NCBI GenBank assembly: GCA_018268035.1
Contig: JAFDXI010000096.1
Span: 28,266-92,265 of the forward strand
DNA: 64,000 nt
DNA from: Bacteroidota bacterium
GTDB lineage: Bacteria > Bacteroidota > Bacteroidia > Chitinophagales > Chitinophagaceae
Reading direction: 5' to 3'
Position numbers and translations under genes: made by a program. Of the stretch, positions 17,714 to 27,960 are shown piece after piece. The notes under the pieces were generated by a model. The model saw only the letters and a list, made by a program, of their open reading frames with translations. It was not told the DNA's origin and ran no database searches. Every line of letters starts with the position of its first letter. Position 1 is the first letter of the stretch.

Positions 17714-18526
17714 ATGAAACTTTCACTTGGATTTTCTCCTTGTCCTAATGATACATTCATCTTTGATGCTTTGGTGAACAATAAACTAAATGCTCATGGT
17801 TTAGAATTTGATGTTGTGCTGGAAGATGTGCAAACACTGAACAGTTGGGCGATGCAGGGAAAATTAGATATTTCAAAAATCAGTTATGGTGTATGGCCTT
17901 TATTGCAACATCAATATTATTTAATGGAAAGCGGTGGCGCATTAGGTAAAGGTGTTGGGCCTTTATTGATTGCCCGGTCTCCTATTCATCTCGATGATAT
18001 AAATAAAAAAATGATAGCAATACCTGGTGAAAACACAACAGCGTATTTATTATTTTCATTGGCGTTCCCTTTAGCAAAACAAAAACAATTTACAGTTTTC
18101 AATGAAATAGAAGATGCGGTATTAAATGGCAAAGTGGATGCAGGCGTTATCATTCATGAAAACAGGTTTACATACCAGGAAAAAGGGTTGCATAAAATAA
18201 TTGACCTGGGTGATTATTGGGAAACAAAAACACATTTACCCATTCCATTAGGCGGTATTGTGGCGAAGAAAAATTTAGATAAAAAAATTATTGAGCAAAT
18301 TGACAAACTAATCAGTGAAAGTGTTGAATATGCTTTTAAAAACAACCATGAGCAACTGAGTGAATATGTAACATCACATGCGCAGGAAATGAGTGAGACA
18401 GTGATGCGGCAACATATAGATTTATATGTCAATAATTTTTCATTAGCGCTCGGCAATGAGGGGAAAAAAGCGGTTGAAAAATTAGTGGAAGTTTATAATA
18501 ACATCCATCAGGAAGATATAAACTGA
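17714..18526 (+). CDS. mqnD: 1,4-dihydroxy-6-naphthoate synthase
   Basis: This 270-residue protein has the periplasmic-binding-protein fold of the MqnA/MqnD family and converts cyclic dehypoxanthinyl futalosine to 1,4-dihydroxy-6-naphthoate. The N-terminal signature LGFSPCPNDTFIFDAL is diagnostic of MqnD. SKISYGVWP and the GGALGKGVGPLL loop agree. No signal peptide is present, which separates it from solute-binding proteins. With mqnB immediately upstream, it shows the cell makes menaquinone by the futalosine pathway. Menaquinone would be the electron acceptor of the complex I encoded further on. Confidence 0.95.
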   Translation: MKLSLGFSPCPNDTFIFDALVNNKLNAHGLEFDVVLEDVQTLNSWAMQGKLDISKISYGVWPLLQHQYYLMESGGALGKGVGPLLIARSPIHLDDINKKMIAIPGENTTAYLLFSLAFPLAKQKQFTVFNEIEDAVLNGKVDAGVIIHENRFTYQEKGLHKIIDLGDYWETKTHLPIPLGGIVAKKNLDKKIIEQIDKLISESVEYAFKNNHEQLSEYVTSHAQEMSETVMRQHIDLYVNNFSLALGNEGKKAVEKLVEVYNNIHQEDIN

Positions 18527-18545
18527 AAGTTTTTATATCAGCCAT

Positions 18546-19604
18546 TTACATTGAACTATATACTTGCCTGTAACCCTGTGCCATTTGCTCTACACTGAAA
18601 TTTGTTTGCAACATATTATATGAAGCTTCCCCATGTGCTTTCATTAAAGCAGGATTATTGATATACTGATTAATAAAATCAATGGCCTGTGCAGGATATT
18701 CATATAAAAAACCATTGACACCATTTACTACCAGGTCATTATTGCCTGGACAGTTTGTCAATAACAATGGAAGCCGCATACTCATCGCTTCGAGTACTGC
18801 ATAAGATAATCCTTCCCATAACGCAGCAGAGATATACAGGTCAGCCTGACGAAGATTTTTTTCAACTTCAGAACGATCAACCCAACCTGTGATATGAATG
18901 TTGGGAGATGAAAGAAAATTTCTTTCATTGCCATCACCAACCCAAATAAATTTTACTTTTTTATTGTCAGTAAATGCTGAAGCAACCTGGTTGAACAAAG
19001 CAGGATTTTTCTGCCGCATTGCGCGGCCTGTTGTAACAATGGTAAAAGTATCTCCATTATTATTTTTTACAGGAGATTCAGGAAAGAATTTCCCATTATT
19101 AACATGACCGGCTTTGATGCCAATGCGTTTATAGGCATCTGCTTCAGATTGGGAAACGCCAATCACTTTTGCAGGAAAGATGCTGACAGCTTTTTCAATT
19201 GTTGCAAATGCAGTGCGCGTGAGAGCTGAAACATCTTTACGCAAAAAAGTTGCACCATGCGGTGCATAAATAACTTTCTTCTGACCAATACGGCGGGCAG
19301 CAATTCTTCCTAAAATTCCTGCTTTGGCAGAATGCAGATGAATGACATCAATCGGTTTTTGTGATTTTAGTATTTTTATCAAATGCCTTAATGCCCTGAT
19401 ATCTTTTGCAGGAGAAATATTTGTGCTGACTTCGGGCCAGGGAATAAATTTTACTGAAGCAGGAAAAGAAGCATGAGCTTTTTCAAAAAAATGATGACGC
19501 CCGTAAACAATTATATGTTCCAGATCGGGGGTACTGTTAGTAAGGCATCGTAAAAATTCTATTACACCACCTTCGAAAGCTTCAGTAACATGAACAATTT
19601 TCAT
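18546..19604 (-). CDS. Glycosyltransferase, GT4 family
   Basis: A 352-residue GT-B glycosyltransferase. The N-terminal acceptor domain starts KIVHVTEAFEGGVIEFL, and the donor domain starts near residue 185 (FTIVTTGRAMRQKNP). The E-x7-E donor motif appears in LWEGLSYAVLEAMSM. I choose the ATG at 19604 over a GTG two codons upstream because it places the first beta strand at the N-terminus. It lies 65 bases downstream of recJ and probably shares its transcript. It converges with mqnD 19 bases away. Sugar and acceptor are unknown. Confidence 0.86.
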   Translation of the reverse strand: MKIVHVTEAFEGGVIEFLRCLTNSTPDLEHIIVYGRHHFFEKAHASFPASVKFIPWPEVSTNISPAKDIRALRHLIKILKSQKPIDVIHLHSAKAGILGRIAARRIGQKKVIYAPHGATFLRKDVSALTRTAFATIEKAVSIFPAKVIGVSQSEADAYKRIGIKAGHVNNGKFFPESPVKNNNGDTFTIVTTGRAMRQKNPALFNQVASAFTDNKKVKFIWVGDGNERNFLSSPNIHITGWVDRSEVEKNLRQADLYISAALWEGLSYAVLEAMSMRLPLLLTNCPGNNDLVVNGVNGFLYEYPAQAIDFINQYINNPALMKAHGEASYNMLQTNFSVEQMAQGYRQVYSSM

Positions 19605-19669
19605 TAGCACAAAATTAATTATTGGATTGTATCAGATAAAAAGTATGGCGTTTGTGGCTATACAAATGT

Positions 19670-21367
19670 TTATTTGGAAGGTTTAAAATCTATGACCTTA
19701 AGTTGTATCATTCTTTCACCATTCCATTCATTGATATCAAGGGTATAAATAATATCAATTGGTAGCCTGTTATCAAGTAAATCAAATTTATCAGCCATAT
19801 TAAAACCAATACCAGTAAATGTTTTACCATTTTGTTGTAACACAAAACGGATATGTTGTTCTTTCAGCACTTTGGAATAACCCGAATCAGTAACATTCCG
19901 GGAAATAAAAACAGGACGCATATTACCAGGGCCAAAAGGTTCCATCTGTTCCAATATATTCAACAATGTAAAATTGATTTCTTTAAAGGAAAGCTCTGCA
20001 TCAATCAATATTTCAGGAACTAATAAATCTTCATCAATTGTAGCTGCAACAACCTTTTCAAAGGATTCGATGAAACCTGGGAGTTCAACTTCGCTGAGGC
20101 TCAGGCCGGCTGCAGCAAAATGGCCACCATAACCCAATAAATGTTCACGACAAGCATGAATAGCTTCATACAAATTAAAACCAGGGACACTTCTTGCACT
20201 GCCTGCAATCACATCACCACTTTTAGTTAATACAATTGTTGGCCTGTAATAATTTTCAATCAATCTGGATGCCACAATACCAACAACACCTTTATGCCAA
20301 TGTTCTTTGTAAACAACTGTAGTCTTTTTAATTTTTAATGATGCATCATTTTCGATGATAGACAATGCTTCTTCTGTGATATTGCTATCTGCTTCTTTTC
20401 GTTCAGTATTATCATTATGCAACAACCCAGCCAATTCCAAAGCTTTATCATAATCATCTTCAATAAATAACTGAACTGCTTTTCGGGCGTCATCCATCCT
20501 GCCTGCAGCATTGATGCGGGGTGCAACAATAAATACAAGTGTATTGATATGGATTTGCTTTTGCATGCCAGCCAGTGTTAGCAGTGCTTTTAAACTAACA
20601 GCGGGATTCTCATTTGCTTTTTTTAATCCATAAAATGCTAATACCCGGTTTTCATCGGTGATTTCAACAATGTCTGCTGCAATAGCGACAGCAACAAGAT
20701 CAATATATTTCAGAAAGGTTGAATCAGGCAATTTTAATTCTTCACTCAATGCCTGCATAAGTTTAAATCCAACCCCACAACCACAAAGCTCCTTGAAAGG
20801 ATAGTTACAATCGTGTTGCTTAGGGTCGAGCACTGCCACTGCATCTGGCACAATATCATCAGGTAAATGATGATCGCAAATCACAAAATCAATATTGAAT
20901 TGTTTTGCATATTCAACCAATGATGCAGATTTGATTCCACAATCCAAAGAAATGATTAGTGAGAAATTATTTTCATTGGCATAATCAATACCTGCTTTTG
21001 AAATGCCATAACCTTCACGATAACGATGTGGAATATAAAAACCGACATTCGGATAAATAGATTTTAAATACTGGTACATGCAGGCGACAGAAGTGGTGCC
21101 GTCCACATCATAATCACCAAAAACCAAAATATTTTCACTATCGTTGATAGCGGTAATTATTCTGGTTACAGCTTTGAGCATATCCTTCATTAGCCAGGGG
21201 TCATGAAGCAGGGAAAGCTCAGGTCGAAAAAATTTTTTTGATAATTCATAATTATCAATTCCACGTTGCACTAATATGCGGCAGAGCGTTTTATTTATCT
21301 GAAGGGAGTGATGCAGTTGCAAGACTTTATCTTCATCGGTAGTTAATATCGTCCATCTTTTTTCCAT
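19670..21367 (-). CDS. recJ: Single-stranded-DNA-specific exonuclease RecJ
   Basis: A 565-residue 5'-3' exonuclease of the DHH superfamily, acting in recombination and mismatch or base-excision repair. The catalytic motifs are intact: VFGDYDVDGTTS (motif I), ICDHHLPDD (motif III, DHH), the GR-like region in PRINAAGRM, and the DHHA1 block GYGGHFAAAGLS with its nucleotide-binding GGHxxAAG. The C-terminal OB domain follows. The length matches RecJ. The ATG at 21367 overlaps the TGA of the polyprenyl synthase gene as TGATG, so the two are coupled. Confidence 0.96.
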   Translation of the reverse strand: MEKRWTILTTDEDKVLQLHHSLQINKTLCRILVQRGIDNYELSKKFFRPELSLLHDPWLMKDMLKAVTRIITAINDSENILVFGDYDVDGTTSVACMYQYLKSIYPNVGFYIPHRYREGYGISKAGIDYANENNFSLIISLDCGIKSASLVEYAKQFNIDFVICDHHLPDDIVPDAVAVLDPKQHDCNYPFKELCGCGVGFKLMQALSEELKLPDSTFLKYIDLVAVAIAADIVEITDENRVLAFYGLKKANENPAVSLKALLTLAGMQKQIHINTLVFIVAPRINAAGRMDDARKAVQLFIEDDYDKALELAGLLHNDNTERKEADSNITEEALSIIENDASLKIKKTTVVYKEHWHKGVVGIVASRLIENYYRPTIVLTKSGDVIAGSARSVPGFNLYEAIHACREHLLGYGGHFAAAGLSLSEVELPGFIESFEKVVAATIDEDLLVPEILIDAELSFKEINFTLLNILEQMEPFGPGNMRPVFISRNVTDSGYSKVLKEQHIRFVLQQNGKTFTGIGFNMADKFDLLDNRLPIDIIYTLDINEWNGERMIQLKVIDFKPSK

Positions 21368-22329
21368 CAATACTTCCTGTCGGTTGTGTAACGAACCAAA
21401 TCTTCAAGGGCTTCCCTTGTTTCAGAAGGTTCAAATTCATGTAATAATTCCAAAGCCTTATCCCTGAATGTAAGCATTTTTTCAGTAGCATAGGTAATTC
21501 CACCCGCGTTTTTCACTGCCTCAACAACAAAATGCACTTTTTCCTTATTCCTGTTTTCATTTTTAATAATGTAAATAATTTTTTTGCGTAGTTGCCTATC
21601 GCAGTGATTCAGGGTATAGATTATGGGCAGTGTCAGTTTTTTTTCCTTTATATCTATACCAGTAGGCTTACCAATATTTTCATCACTATAATCAAATAAA
21701 TCATCTTTAATCTGAAAGGCCATTCCTACATTTTCTCCAAACAATTGAATTTTATGGATACTTGCATCATTAGAAAATGTAGTGGAAGCTCCTGCACCAC
21801 AAGCCGAAGACAGTAAAGAGGCTGTTTTACCTTTTATAATATTGTAATAAATTTCTTCATTAAGATTAAGATTCCGGGATTTTTCAATTTGAAGAAGTTC
21901 TCCTTCACTCATCAGTTTTACTGCTTCTGATAAAATTTGCAAAACTTTAAAATCGTTATTATTCAACGATAATAACAGTCCTTTTGAGAGCAAATAATCA
22001 CCCACGAGCACAGCAACTTTGTTTTTCCACAAGGCATTTATAGAAAAAAAGCTCCTGCGTTCCAGCGATTCATCTACCACATCATCATGAACAAGGGTTG
22101 CAGTGTGCAATAATTCTACTAAAGAAGCCGCCCTGTAAGTTGCCGTAGTGATTTCACCCCCTAGTTTTGCAGATAATAACACGAACATTGGCCGCATCTG
22201 TTTACCCTTTCTTTTTACAATATACTGCATGATTCTATCAAGTAGAGGGGCATTACTTTTCACTGCATTTTTGAAGTAATCCTCAAACTTTACTAAATCT
22301 TGGTCTATTAATTGTATAGCTCTTTTCAT
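21367..22329 (-). CDS. Trans-polyprenyl diphosphate synthase
   Basis: A 320-residue prenyl elongase that adds isopentenyl units to make the long-chain diphosphate used for the menaquinone tail. The first aspartate-rich motif is HDDVVDESLERR (Asp82, Asp83, Asp86), the second is KDDLFDYSD, and GKPTGIDIKEKKLTLP is the usual following segment. GKQMRPMFVLLSA supplies the IPP-binding Lys/Arg. I start at the ATG at 22329; a TTG seven codons upstream is possible. The product chain length (hepta- or octaprenyl) is not determinable by eye. It is the first gene of a run with recJ and a glycosyltransferase. Confidence 0.92.
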   Translation of the reverse strand: MKRAIQLIDQDLVKFEDYFKNAVKSNAPLLDRIMQYIVKRKGKQMRPMFVLLSAKLGGEITTATYRAASLVELLHTATLVHDDVVDESLERRSFFSINALWKNKVAVLVGDYLLSKGLLLSLNNNDFKVLQILSEAVKLMSEGELLQIEKSRNLNLNEEIYYNIIKGKTASLLSSACGAGASTTFSNDASIHKIQLFGENVGMAFQIKDDLFDYSDENIGKPTGIDIKEKKLTLPIIYTLNHCDRQLRKKIIYIIKNENRNKEKVHFVVEAVKNAGGITYATEKMLTFRDKALELLHEFEPSETREALEDLVRYTTDRKY

Positions 22330-22446
22330 TAATTTTTGAAACTGTTGCAAGATATGTGAAAACTAAATGGTGATAAGAAAGCAGCATATTTAATAATGTC
22401 CTTGTCATTAATGCAGTTTCAATCAAAACAAAATAAATATCAAAAA

Positions 22447-22477
22447 TTTGGTATTTCATAATCAATTAATACTTTTG
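22447..22477 (+). promoter_or_regulatory. Bacteroidota consensus promoter of the OmpA-family gene
   Basis: TTTG at 22447-22450, exactly 19 bases, then TACTTTTG at 22470-22477: a perfect match to TTTG-N19-TAnnTTTG. Transcription would begin near 22484, giving a leader of about 40 bases before the ATG at 22525. It is the clearest promoter in the window, as expected for an abundant outer-membrane protein. Confidence 0.8.
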
Positions 22478-22524
22478 CATTTGAAATTAATTAGGGAAAC
22501 ATTAAACAATTTAAAATTTTACCT

Positions 22525-24090
22525 ATGGTAAGCAAGAAGCTGAAATTACTGTTAGCCTTCGTTGGGCTCTTACAGATTATGTCTTATGCGCAAACAAATA
22601 CTACGACTTCACTGTCTAGTACAGATGCTAATTGGGCTTATGATTCTTCAAAGGTTTCTACGAAGAATATGCCCCAGTACAATGAATTTCAAAATTATCA
22701 AACCCCTTATCCGGCAAAGCCAAGAAGTATGTGGGAATTGAGTGTTGGCGGCGGCAATGCTATTGTGATTGGCGACAGGCCAATTTTACATAAAGGTGAT
22801 AAAGGCGGTTCTTATGTTGGTGGTATGACTGGAAGTATCTCAGCAAGATTTCCAATCAGCCATGTATTTTCTGGCAGATTAGGTTACATGGGCAGTTTCC
22901 AGAAAATACCTGGTTATAAAAATGATGCTGGTTCATATTATATTCCTTATAGTGGGAACGTTACACATGCATTGAATGCAGATTTGATTGCATCTTTGAA
23001 TACAATCAGCTCACACAGGGGCAATCCTAAAACAAATATTTATGTATTTGTAGGTTATAGCATTGCTTCGACTCAAATTTCTGCTGGCGAAAAAGGATTC
23101 CTTAAATATTTTAACGGTTCAGTTCGCACAGATGTTTATGCACAAGACAATAGCAATCTAATTAGCACATTCCATCATAAAAATTCAGATGGCATTGGAA
23201 CACAGGCTCTGTATCATAATATTGATTTTGGTGGTGGTTTAGCATTTAAATTGAGCCCAAGGGTTAACTTAGCATTTGAAGAAAGGATTTCCAGCCCTTT
23301 GACAGGTGTTGATATTCTGGATGGTTACGTTGGTTCAAGAGGTCACGGTCTTGATGCTGATAAAATGGCATATTCAACTATTAAGTTGAACTTCAATCTT
23401 GGAAATTCAGCAACTCATACTGAGCCATTATGGTGGATTAATCCTAACAATTATATTTATAATGAAGTTGCTACTCCTAAACACATGAAATTGCCTCCGG
23501 TTGTTTTACCTGATGCTGATGGTGATGGCGTAACTGACCAATTTGATATGGAACCAAATACTCCTGCAGGATGTGCAGTTGATGTTCATGGTGTTAGTCT
23601 TGATACTGATGGTGATGGCGTTCCTGATTGTCGTGATAAAGAAAAACTTACTCCTCAGAATTGCTTCCCTGTAAATGCTGATGGTGTTGGAACTTGTCCA
23701 GAACCAGAATGTTGCAAAAATATCCAACCTGCAGCAGCAGCTTGTAACATTGGTAGCTTACCAAGTGTTCAATTCAAAACAGGTAGTGCTAAACTGAGCA
23801 GCACAGCTACTTCTCTTCTTGATAATGTAGCAAATCAGTTGACATCAAACCCTGATTGTAAAGTGAAATTAGTTGGTTATGGTGCTTCTGATAAGAGAGC
23901 TCAACAACTTAGCTGGGATCATGTGAATGCTATTAAGACTTACCTTACTGAGAAGAAAGGAATTTCTGAAAGCCGCATCATCTTCACTTATGGTATGGAT
24001 GGTAATGGTACTACAGTTGACTTAGTTCCAACTACAGAAGACGGTCCTAATACAGTTCCTGCTCCACATCCAAATCTTAGAAAAGGATAA
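22525..24090 (+). CDS. OmpA-family outer-membrane protein with thrombospondin-type-3 repeats
   Basis: A 521-residue protein in four parts: a signal peptide (about residues 1-22, ending MSYAQ), an N-terminal beta-barrel-like region (about 65-305), two calcium-binding type-3 repeats around 330-375 (DADGDGVTDQFD and DTDGDGVPDCRD) with a Cys-rich linker, and a C-terminal OmpA domain from about 410 (VQFKTGSAKLSS, then GYGASDKRAQQLSWDHVNAI) that binds peptidoglycan. In that domain the Asp and the Arg are present (ASDKRAQQLS). It anchors the outer membrane to the cell wall and is normally very abundant. A near-perfect promoter precedes it and a strong terminator follows. Confidence 0.92.
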   Translation: MVSKKLKLLLAFVGLLQIMSYAQTNTTTSLSSTDANWAYDSSKVSTKNMPQYNEFQNYQTPYPAKPRSMWELSVGGGNAIVIGDRPILHKGDKGGSYVGGMTGSISARFPISHVFSGRLGYMGSFQKIPGYKNDAGSYYIPYSGNVTHALNADLIASLNTISSHRGNPKTNIYVFVGYSIASTQISAGEKGFLKYFNGSVRTDVYAQDNSNLISTFHHKNSDGIGTQALYHNIDFGGGLAFKLSPRVNLAFEERISSPLTGVDILDGYVGSRGHGLDADKMAYSTIKLNFNLGNSATHTEPLWWINPNNYIYNEVATPKHMKLPPVVLPDADGDGVTDQFDMEPNTPAGCAVDVHGVSLDTDGDGVPDCRDKEKLTPQNCFPVNADGVGTCPEPECCKNIQPAAAACNIGSLPSVQFKTGSAKLSSTATSLLDNVANQLTSNPDCKVKLVGYGASDKRAQQLSWDHVNAIKTYLTEKKGISESRIIFTYGMDGNGTTVDLVPTTEDGPNTVPAPHPNLRKG

Positions 24091-24110
24091 TCTGAAATTT
24101 ATAAGATATA

Positions 24111-24140
24111 AAAAAGCCGTTGCAAATGCAACGGCTTTTT
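24111..24140 (+). terminator. Rho-independent terminator after the OmpA-family gene
   Basis: A 13-bp stem pairs 24111-24123 (core AAGCCGTTGC) with 24128-24140 (GCAACGGCTT) around a four-base loop, followed by a T run. It lies 21 bases after the stop codon. The symmetrical A and T tracts could let it act in both directions. Confidence 0.9.
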
Positions 24141-24188
24141 TATTGCAATATTTTAAATTTTTAACCCCTTAGCATCTCCAAAAAGCAT

Positions 24189-24196
24189 TACCTTTG
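24189..24196 (+). promoter_or_regulatory. fusA: Candidate -7 box for fusA
   Basis: TACCTTTG matches TAnnTTTG. No good TTTG box occurs about 19 bases upstream. It would give an untranslated leader of roughly 115 bases before the fusA ATG at 24319. I could not identify any conserved structure in that leader. Confidence 0.45.
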
Positions 24197-24318
24197 CCGC
24201 TCAAAAAAATTTACACTACCTGTTGAAATTTTATTAGCTGTAAAAATGTTGCCAAACCACAATATACAAACAGCAATGATGTTCAAAAGTTGATAAACAA
24301 ATAACAATACGAAATAAT

Positions 24319-26469
24319 ATGGCCGATTTAAAATTGCAAAGAAATTTTGGTATTGCCGCACATATTGATGCCGGTAAGACGACCACTACTGAACGTATCT
24401 TAAGATACACCGGGATGATCCATCGAATTGGTGAAGTACACGAAGGTGCTGCTACTACTGACTGGATGGAGCAGGAAAAAGAAAGAGGAATCACCATTAC
24501 TTCTGCAGCAGTAAGCTGCCAATGGAATTTTCCAACTGACCAGGGTAAATCAGTTGCAAATACAAAAAAATATTATTTCAATATTATTGATACACCCGGC
24601 CACGTTGACTTTACTGTAGAAGTAGAACGATCTATGCGTGTGTTAGATGGTTTGATTGCTCTTTTTTCAGCAGTTGATGGTGTTGAGCCCCAGAGTGAAA
24701 CTGTTTGGCGCCAGGCTAACAGGTATGGTGTGCCAAGAATTGGTTTTGTCAATAAAATGGATCGTGCCGGAGCAGACTTCCTGAATGTGGTACACCAGGT
24801 AAGAGAAATGCTGGGTGCGAAAAGCGTACCGCTTCAGTTACCAATTGGCGCAGAAGATAATTTCAAAGGTGTTGTGGATCTTATACAAATGAAAGGGATT
24901 ATTTGGGATGATGCTACTGAAGGAATGACTTATAAAGAAATCCCGATTCCTGAGGATATGAAAGATGAGGTGGATGAATGGCGGGCTAAATTAATAGAAG
25001 CTGTTGCAGAATATGATGACAAATTATTGGAAAAATTCTTTGATGATCCTAATAGCATCTCAGAAGATGAAGTGCATGAAGCTATCCGTAAAGCAACAAT
25101 TGACTTGAGCATTGTTCCTATGCTCTGTGGTTCATCATTTAAGAATAAAGGAGTGCAAACAGCATTAGATGCAGTTTGTCGTTACCTGCCTTCACCACTT
25201 GATTTACCTGATACAGTTGGTACCGATCCTGACAATGGTGAAGAAATTTCCAGGAAAGCCGATCCCAAAGAACCATTCTCAGCATTAGCTTTTAAAATTA
25301 TGACAGACCCGTTTGTTGGTCGTCTTGCGTTTTTCCGTTGTTATAGCGGTCATTTGGATGCAGGTTCATACGTTAAGAATATGCGTAGTGGAAAAAATGA
25401 ACGCATCAGCCGTATCATGAAAATGTTTGCCAACAAACAGAACCCAATTGATTTTATCGAAGCAGGTGATATTGGTGCTGCGGTTGGCTTCAAAGAAATT
25501 AAAACCGGTGATACTCTATGTAATGAAGACCACCCGATTGTTTTGGAAAATATGTTTATTCCTGAACCAGTGATTTCAGTTGCCGTTGAACCTAAAACAC
25601 AGGCAGACGTTGACAAAATGGGAATGGCTATATCCAAACTGGTTGAAGAGGATCCAACACTCAGGGTAAAAACAGATGAAGATACCGGTCAGACAATTCT
25701 TTCCGGGATGGGCGAATTACACCTTGAAATTATTGTTGACCGAATGAAACGTGAATTTAAGGTTGAAGTAAACCAGGGTAATCCACAGGTTGCTTATAAG
25801 GAAGCATTCACCAAAACAATTGAACATCGCGAAGTGTTGAAAAAACAAAGTGGTGGTCGTGGCAAATTTGCAGATATTCAATTTGAAATAGGACCTGCTG
25901 ATCAGGACTGGATGAAAGAGAATCCAGGTAAAGGTTTCCAGTTTGTCAATAATATTTTTGGCGGATCAATCCCTCGTGAATTTGTCCCGGCAATTCAAAA
26001 AGGTTTTGAAAATTCAATGGGAACAGGTGTATTAGCCGCATATCCTGTTGAGAATATGAAAGTGAGAATATTTGATGGTAGTTTTCATGCTGTTGACTCA
26101 GACTCAATGAGCTTTGAACTTTGTGCCAAAGCAGGTTTTCGTGAAGCTGGTAAGAAAGCAAAACCAGTATTATTAGAACCAATCATGAAAGTGGAAGTAG
26201 TTACTCCCGATCAATATATGGGTGATGTAACTGGTGATCTTAACCGCCGTCGTGGTATGTTAGAAGGTATGGATAGCCGTGGAAATGCACAGGTAATTAA
26301 AGCTAAAGTACCATTGAGTGAAATGTTTGGTTATGTTACTCAATTGAGATCTTTATCTTCAGGCCGTGCAGCATCTACTATGGAATTTTCACATTATGCA
26401 CCGGCACCAAACAATATTGCTGAAGAAGTAATTGCAAAAAGCAAGGGCAAAGTGAAAGTTGAAGACTAA
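24319..26469 (+). CDS. fusA: Translation elongation factor G
   Basis: This 716-residue GTPase moves tRNAs and mRNA through the ribosome. The G-domain motifs are G1 AHIDAGKTT, the switch I segment with RGITI, G3 DTPGHVDF and G4 NKMDRAG. Domains II-V follow in full, including the late domain IV block with [18 protein letters not shown]. The length is slightly above the E. coli protein because of inserts in the G domain, as is common in Bacteroidota. It is not in a str operon here: no rpsL, rpsG or tuf is nearby. That suggests it is either the main copy in a rearranged context or one of two EF-G genes. Confidence 0.97.
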   Translation: MADLKLQRNFGIAAHIDAGKTTTTERILRYTGMIHRIGEVHEGAATTDWMEQEKERGITITSAAVSCQWNFPTDQGKSVANTKKYYFNIIDTPGHVDFTVEVERSMRVLDGLIALFSAVDGVEPQSETVWRQANRYGVPRIGFVNKMDRAGADFLNVVHQVREMLGAKSVPLQLPIGAEDNFKGVVDLIQMKGIIWDDATEGMTYKEIPIPEDMKDEVDEWRAKLIEAVAEYDDKLLEKFFDDPNSISEDEVHEAIRKATIDLSIVPMLCGSSFKNKGVQTALDAVCRYLPSPLDLPDTVGTDPDNGEEISRKADPKEPFSALAFKIMTDPFVGRLAFFRCYSGHLDAGSYVKNMRSGKNERISRIMKMFANKQNPIDFIEAGDIGAAVGFKEIKTGDTLCNEDHPIVLENMFIPEPVISVAVEPKTQADVDKMGMAISKLVEEDPTLRVKTDEDTGQTILSGMGELHLEIIVDRMKREFKVEVNQGNPQVAYKEAFTKTIEHREVLKKQSGGRGKFADIQFEIGPADQDWMKENPGKGFQFVNNIFGGSIPREFVPAIQKGFENSMGTGVLAAYPVENMKVRIFDGSFHAVDSDSMSFELCAKAGFREAGKKAKPVLLEPIMKVEVVTPDQYMGDVTGDLNRRRGMLEGMDSRGNAQVIKAKVPLSEMFGYVTQLRSLSSGRAASTMEFSHYAPAPNNIAEEVIAKSKGKVKVED

Positions 26470-26505
26470 AATTAAGATTAAGATTGTTGTATAAATTCAA
26501 AATAG

Positions 26506-26528
26506 AAAACCCTGCATTGCGGGGTTTT
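26506..26528 (+). terminator. Terminator shared by fusA and nuoN
   Basis: AAAACCC at 26506-26512 pairs with GGGTTTT at 26522-26528 around a short loop, with A and T tracts on both sides. It lies in the 90-base gap between the convergent fusA and nuoN genes and can serve both. Confidence 0.7.
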
Positions 26529-26559
26529 AATTTGCAGTTGATTTGAATTCGAAATCCAA

Positions 26560-27948
26560 TTAAAAATATAACCAGTTAAAAATAATCTGAGGGAAAATAC
26601 CCACTATTATAATGATTGCAGCTAATGCAAGCAATCCAACTTTAAAGCTACCAGAAATATCTTCTGTTTGCGGATCTCCTGTTTTAAAATACATAGCCTG
26701 GATAACCCGGAAATAATAATATGAACTAATAGCAGCAAACACTACGCCTGTAACTACTAACCAGGTATATGTTCCAGTTGCAATCACAGCACTCAACATA
26801 TAATATTTAGCAAGAAACCCTGCTGTTAAAGGAATGCCTGCAAGTGATAATAAAAAAACAGTGTTGGCAGCAGCAACAACAGGCTGGGTTTTTGCAAGGC
26901 CATTATAACCTTCATAAGTAATATCTTTCACCTTTGCAAGAACAGCAAAAACACCAATTGTAGCCAGGCAATATGCTACTGAATACAGCAATAATCCTTT
27001 ATTAGCAAAATCATTCAGGCTGAATAATGCAAATAACATGAATCCGGCATGTGCTATACTGGAATATGCCATCATCCTTTTTACACTCTGTTGGAAGATG
27101 GCAGTTATATTACCAAATAATAAAGTGGCAACAACGATTATTGAAAACAGTAATCGCCAGTCAATAGCACTCGATGTTCCTATCATCCTAATATAACACA
27201 ACTTAAGGAAGGCAATAAAGCCTGCCACTTTCACAATTGTGGCCATGAATGATGTAACAACTGATGGTGCACCATCATAAACATCAGGTGTCCAGAAATG
27301 AAATGGTGCTGCAGATACTTTAAAACACATTGATGTCATTAACAATAATAAACCTACAATCTCAAGAAATGAGACCCCCTTATATAATCCGGTTTCCGTC
27401 CTCGCCACTTCAAGAGTGAAAGTGCCTGTGCCTCCATACATCAATGCAATTCCCATTAACATGAGGCCAGTTGAAAATGACCCCATCAAAAAATATTTTA
27501 ATGCAGCTTCATTACTTTTAAGGTTATGCTTGTCACTCCCGGTTAATATATATAATGGTATTGTCAATATTTCGATACCAATAAAAAGCATCAATAAGTT
27601 ATTATATGCAGAAAGAATGCCTACTCCACACAATACAAAAAACAACAAAACAAGATACTCGGCTATATTTTTTTCCAGTCTTTCAATATCTTTTCCTGAA
27701 ACCAATACATATAATAATGTACATCCTATTGCTATGCTATTAAATAACAAACCAAAAGTAGAATAGGATAACATGCCCATTGTATCAACTTTGAAGATAA
27801 CAGTACCGCCTGTCTCCATCATGTTTACAATAAGCAACACCAATAATCCAATTGCAGCTATATGCCTGTAAGCAGATTTATTGCTCACAAGGAAACTGCA
27901 AAACATCATAATTACGCCCCAGATTGCTGAAAATATAATTTCGTTCAT
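26560..27948 (-). CDS. nuoN: NADH-quinone oxidoreductase subunit N
   Basis: A 462-residue antiporter-like membrane subunit of complex I with about 14 transmembrane segments. The conserved proton-channel block is present (PFHFWTPDVYDGAP followed by TSFMATIVKVAGF), as is the FLLSLAGIPLTAGF signature. It forms part of the proton-pumping arm. It is the last gene of the nuo run, 12 bases after nuoM, and ends at the shared terminator. Confidence 0.95.
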   Translation of the reverse strand: MNEIIFSAIWGVIMMFCSFLVSNKSAYRHIAAIGLLVLLIVNMMETGGTVIFKVDTMGMLSYSTFGLLFNSIAIGCTLLYVLVSGKDIERLEKNIAEYLVLLFFVLCGVGILSAYNNLLMLFIGIEILTIPLYILTGSDKHNLKSNEAALKYFLMGSFSTGLMLMGIALMYGGTGTFTLEVARTETGLYKGVSFLEIVGLLLLMTSMCFKVSAAPFHFWTPDVYDGAPSVVTSFMATIVKVAGFIAFLKLCYIRMIGTSSAIDWRLLFSIIVVATLLFGNITAIFQQSVKRMMAYSSIAHAGFMLFALFSLNDFANKGLLLYSVAYCLATIGVFAVLAKVKDITYEGYNGLAKTQPVVAAANTVFLLSLAGIPLTAGFLAKYYMLSAVIATGTYTWLVVTGVVFAAISSYYYFRVIQAMYFKTGDPQTEDISGSFKVGLLALAAIIIIVGIFPQIIFNWLYF

Positions 27949-27960
27949 ACTGCTATTCTG

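Noticed and set aside
17714..18526. Periplasmic solute-binding protein
   Set aside because: The fold is similar, but there is no signal peptide, and the MqnD signature plus adjacency to mqnB settles the assignment.
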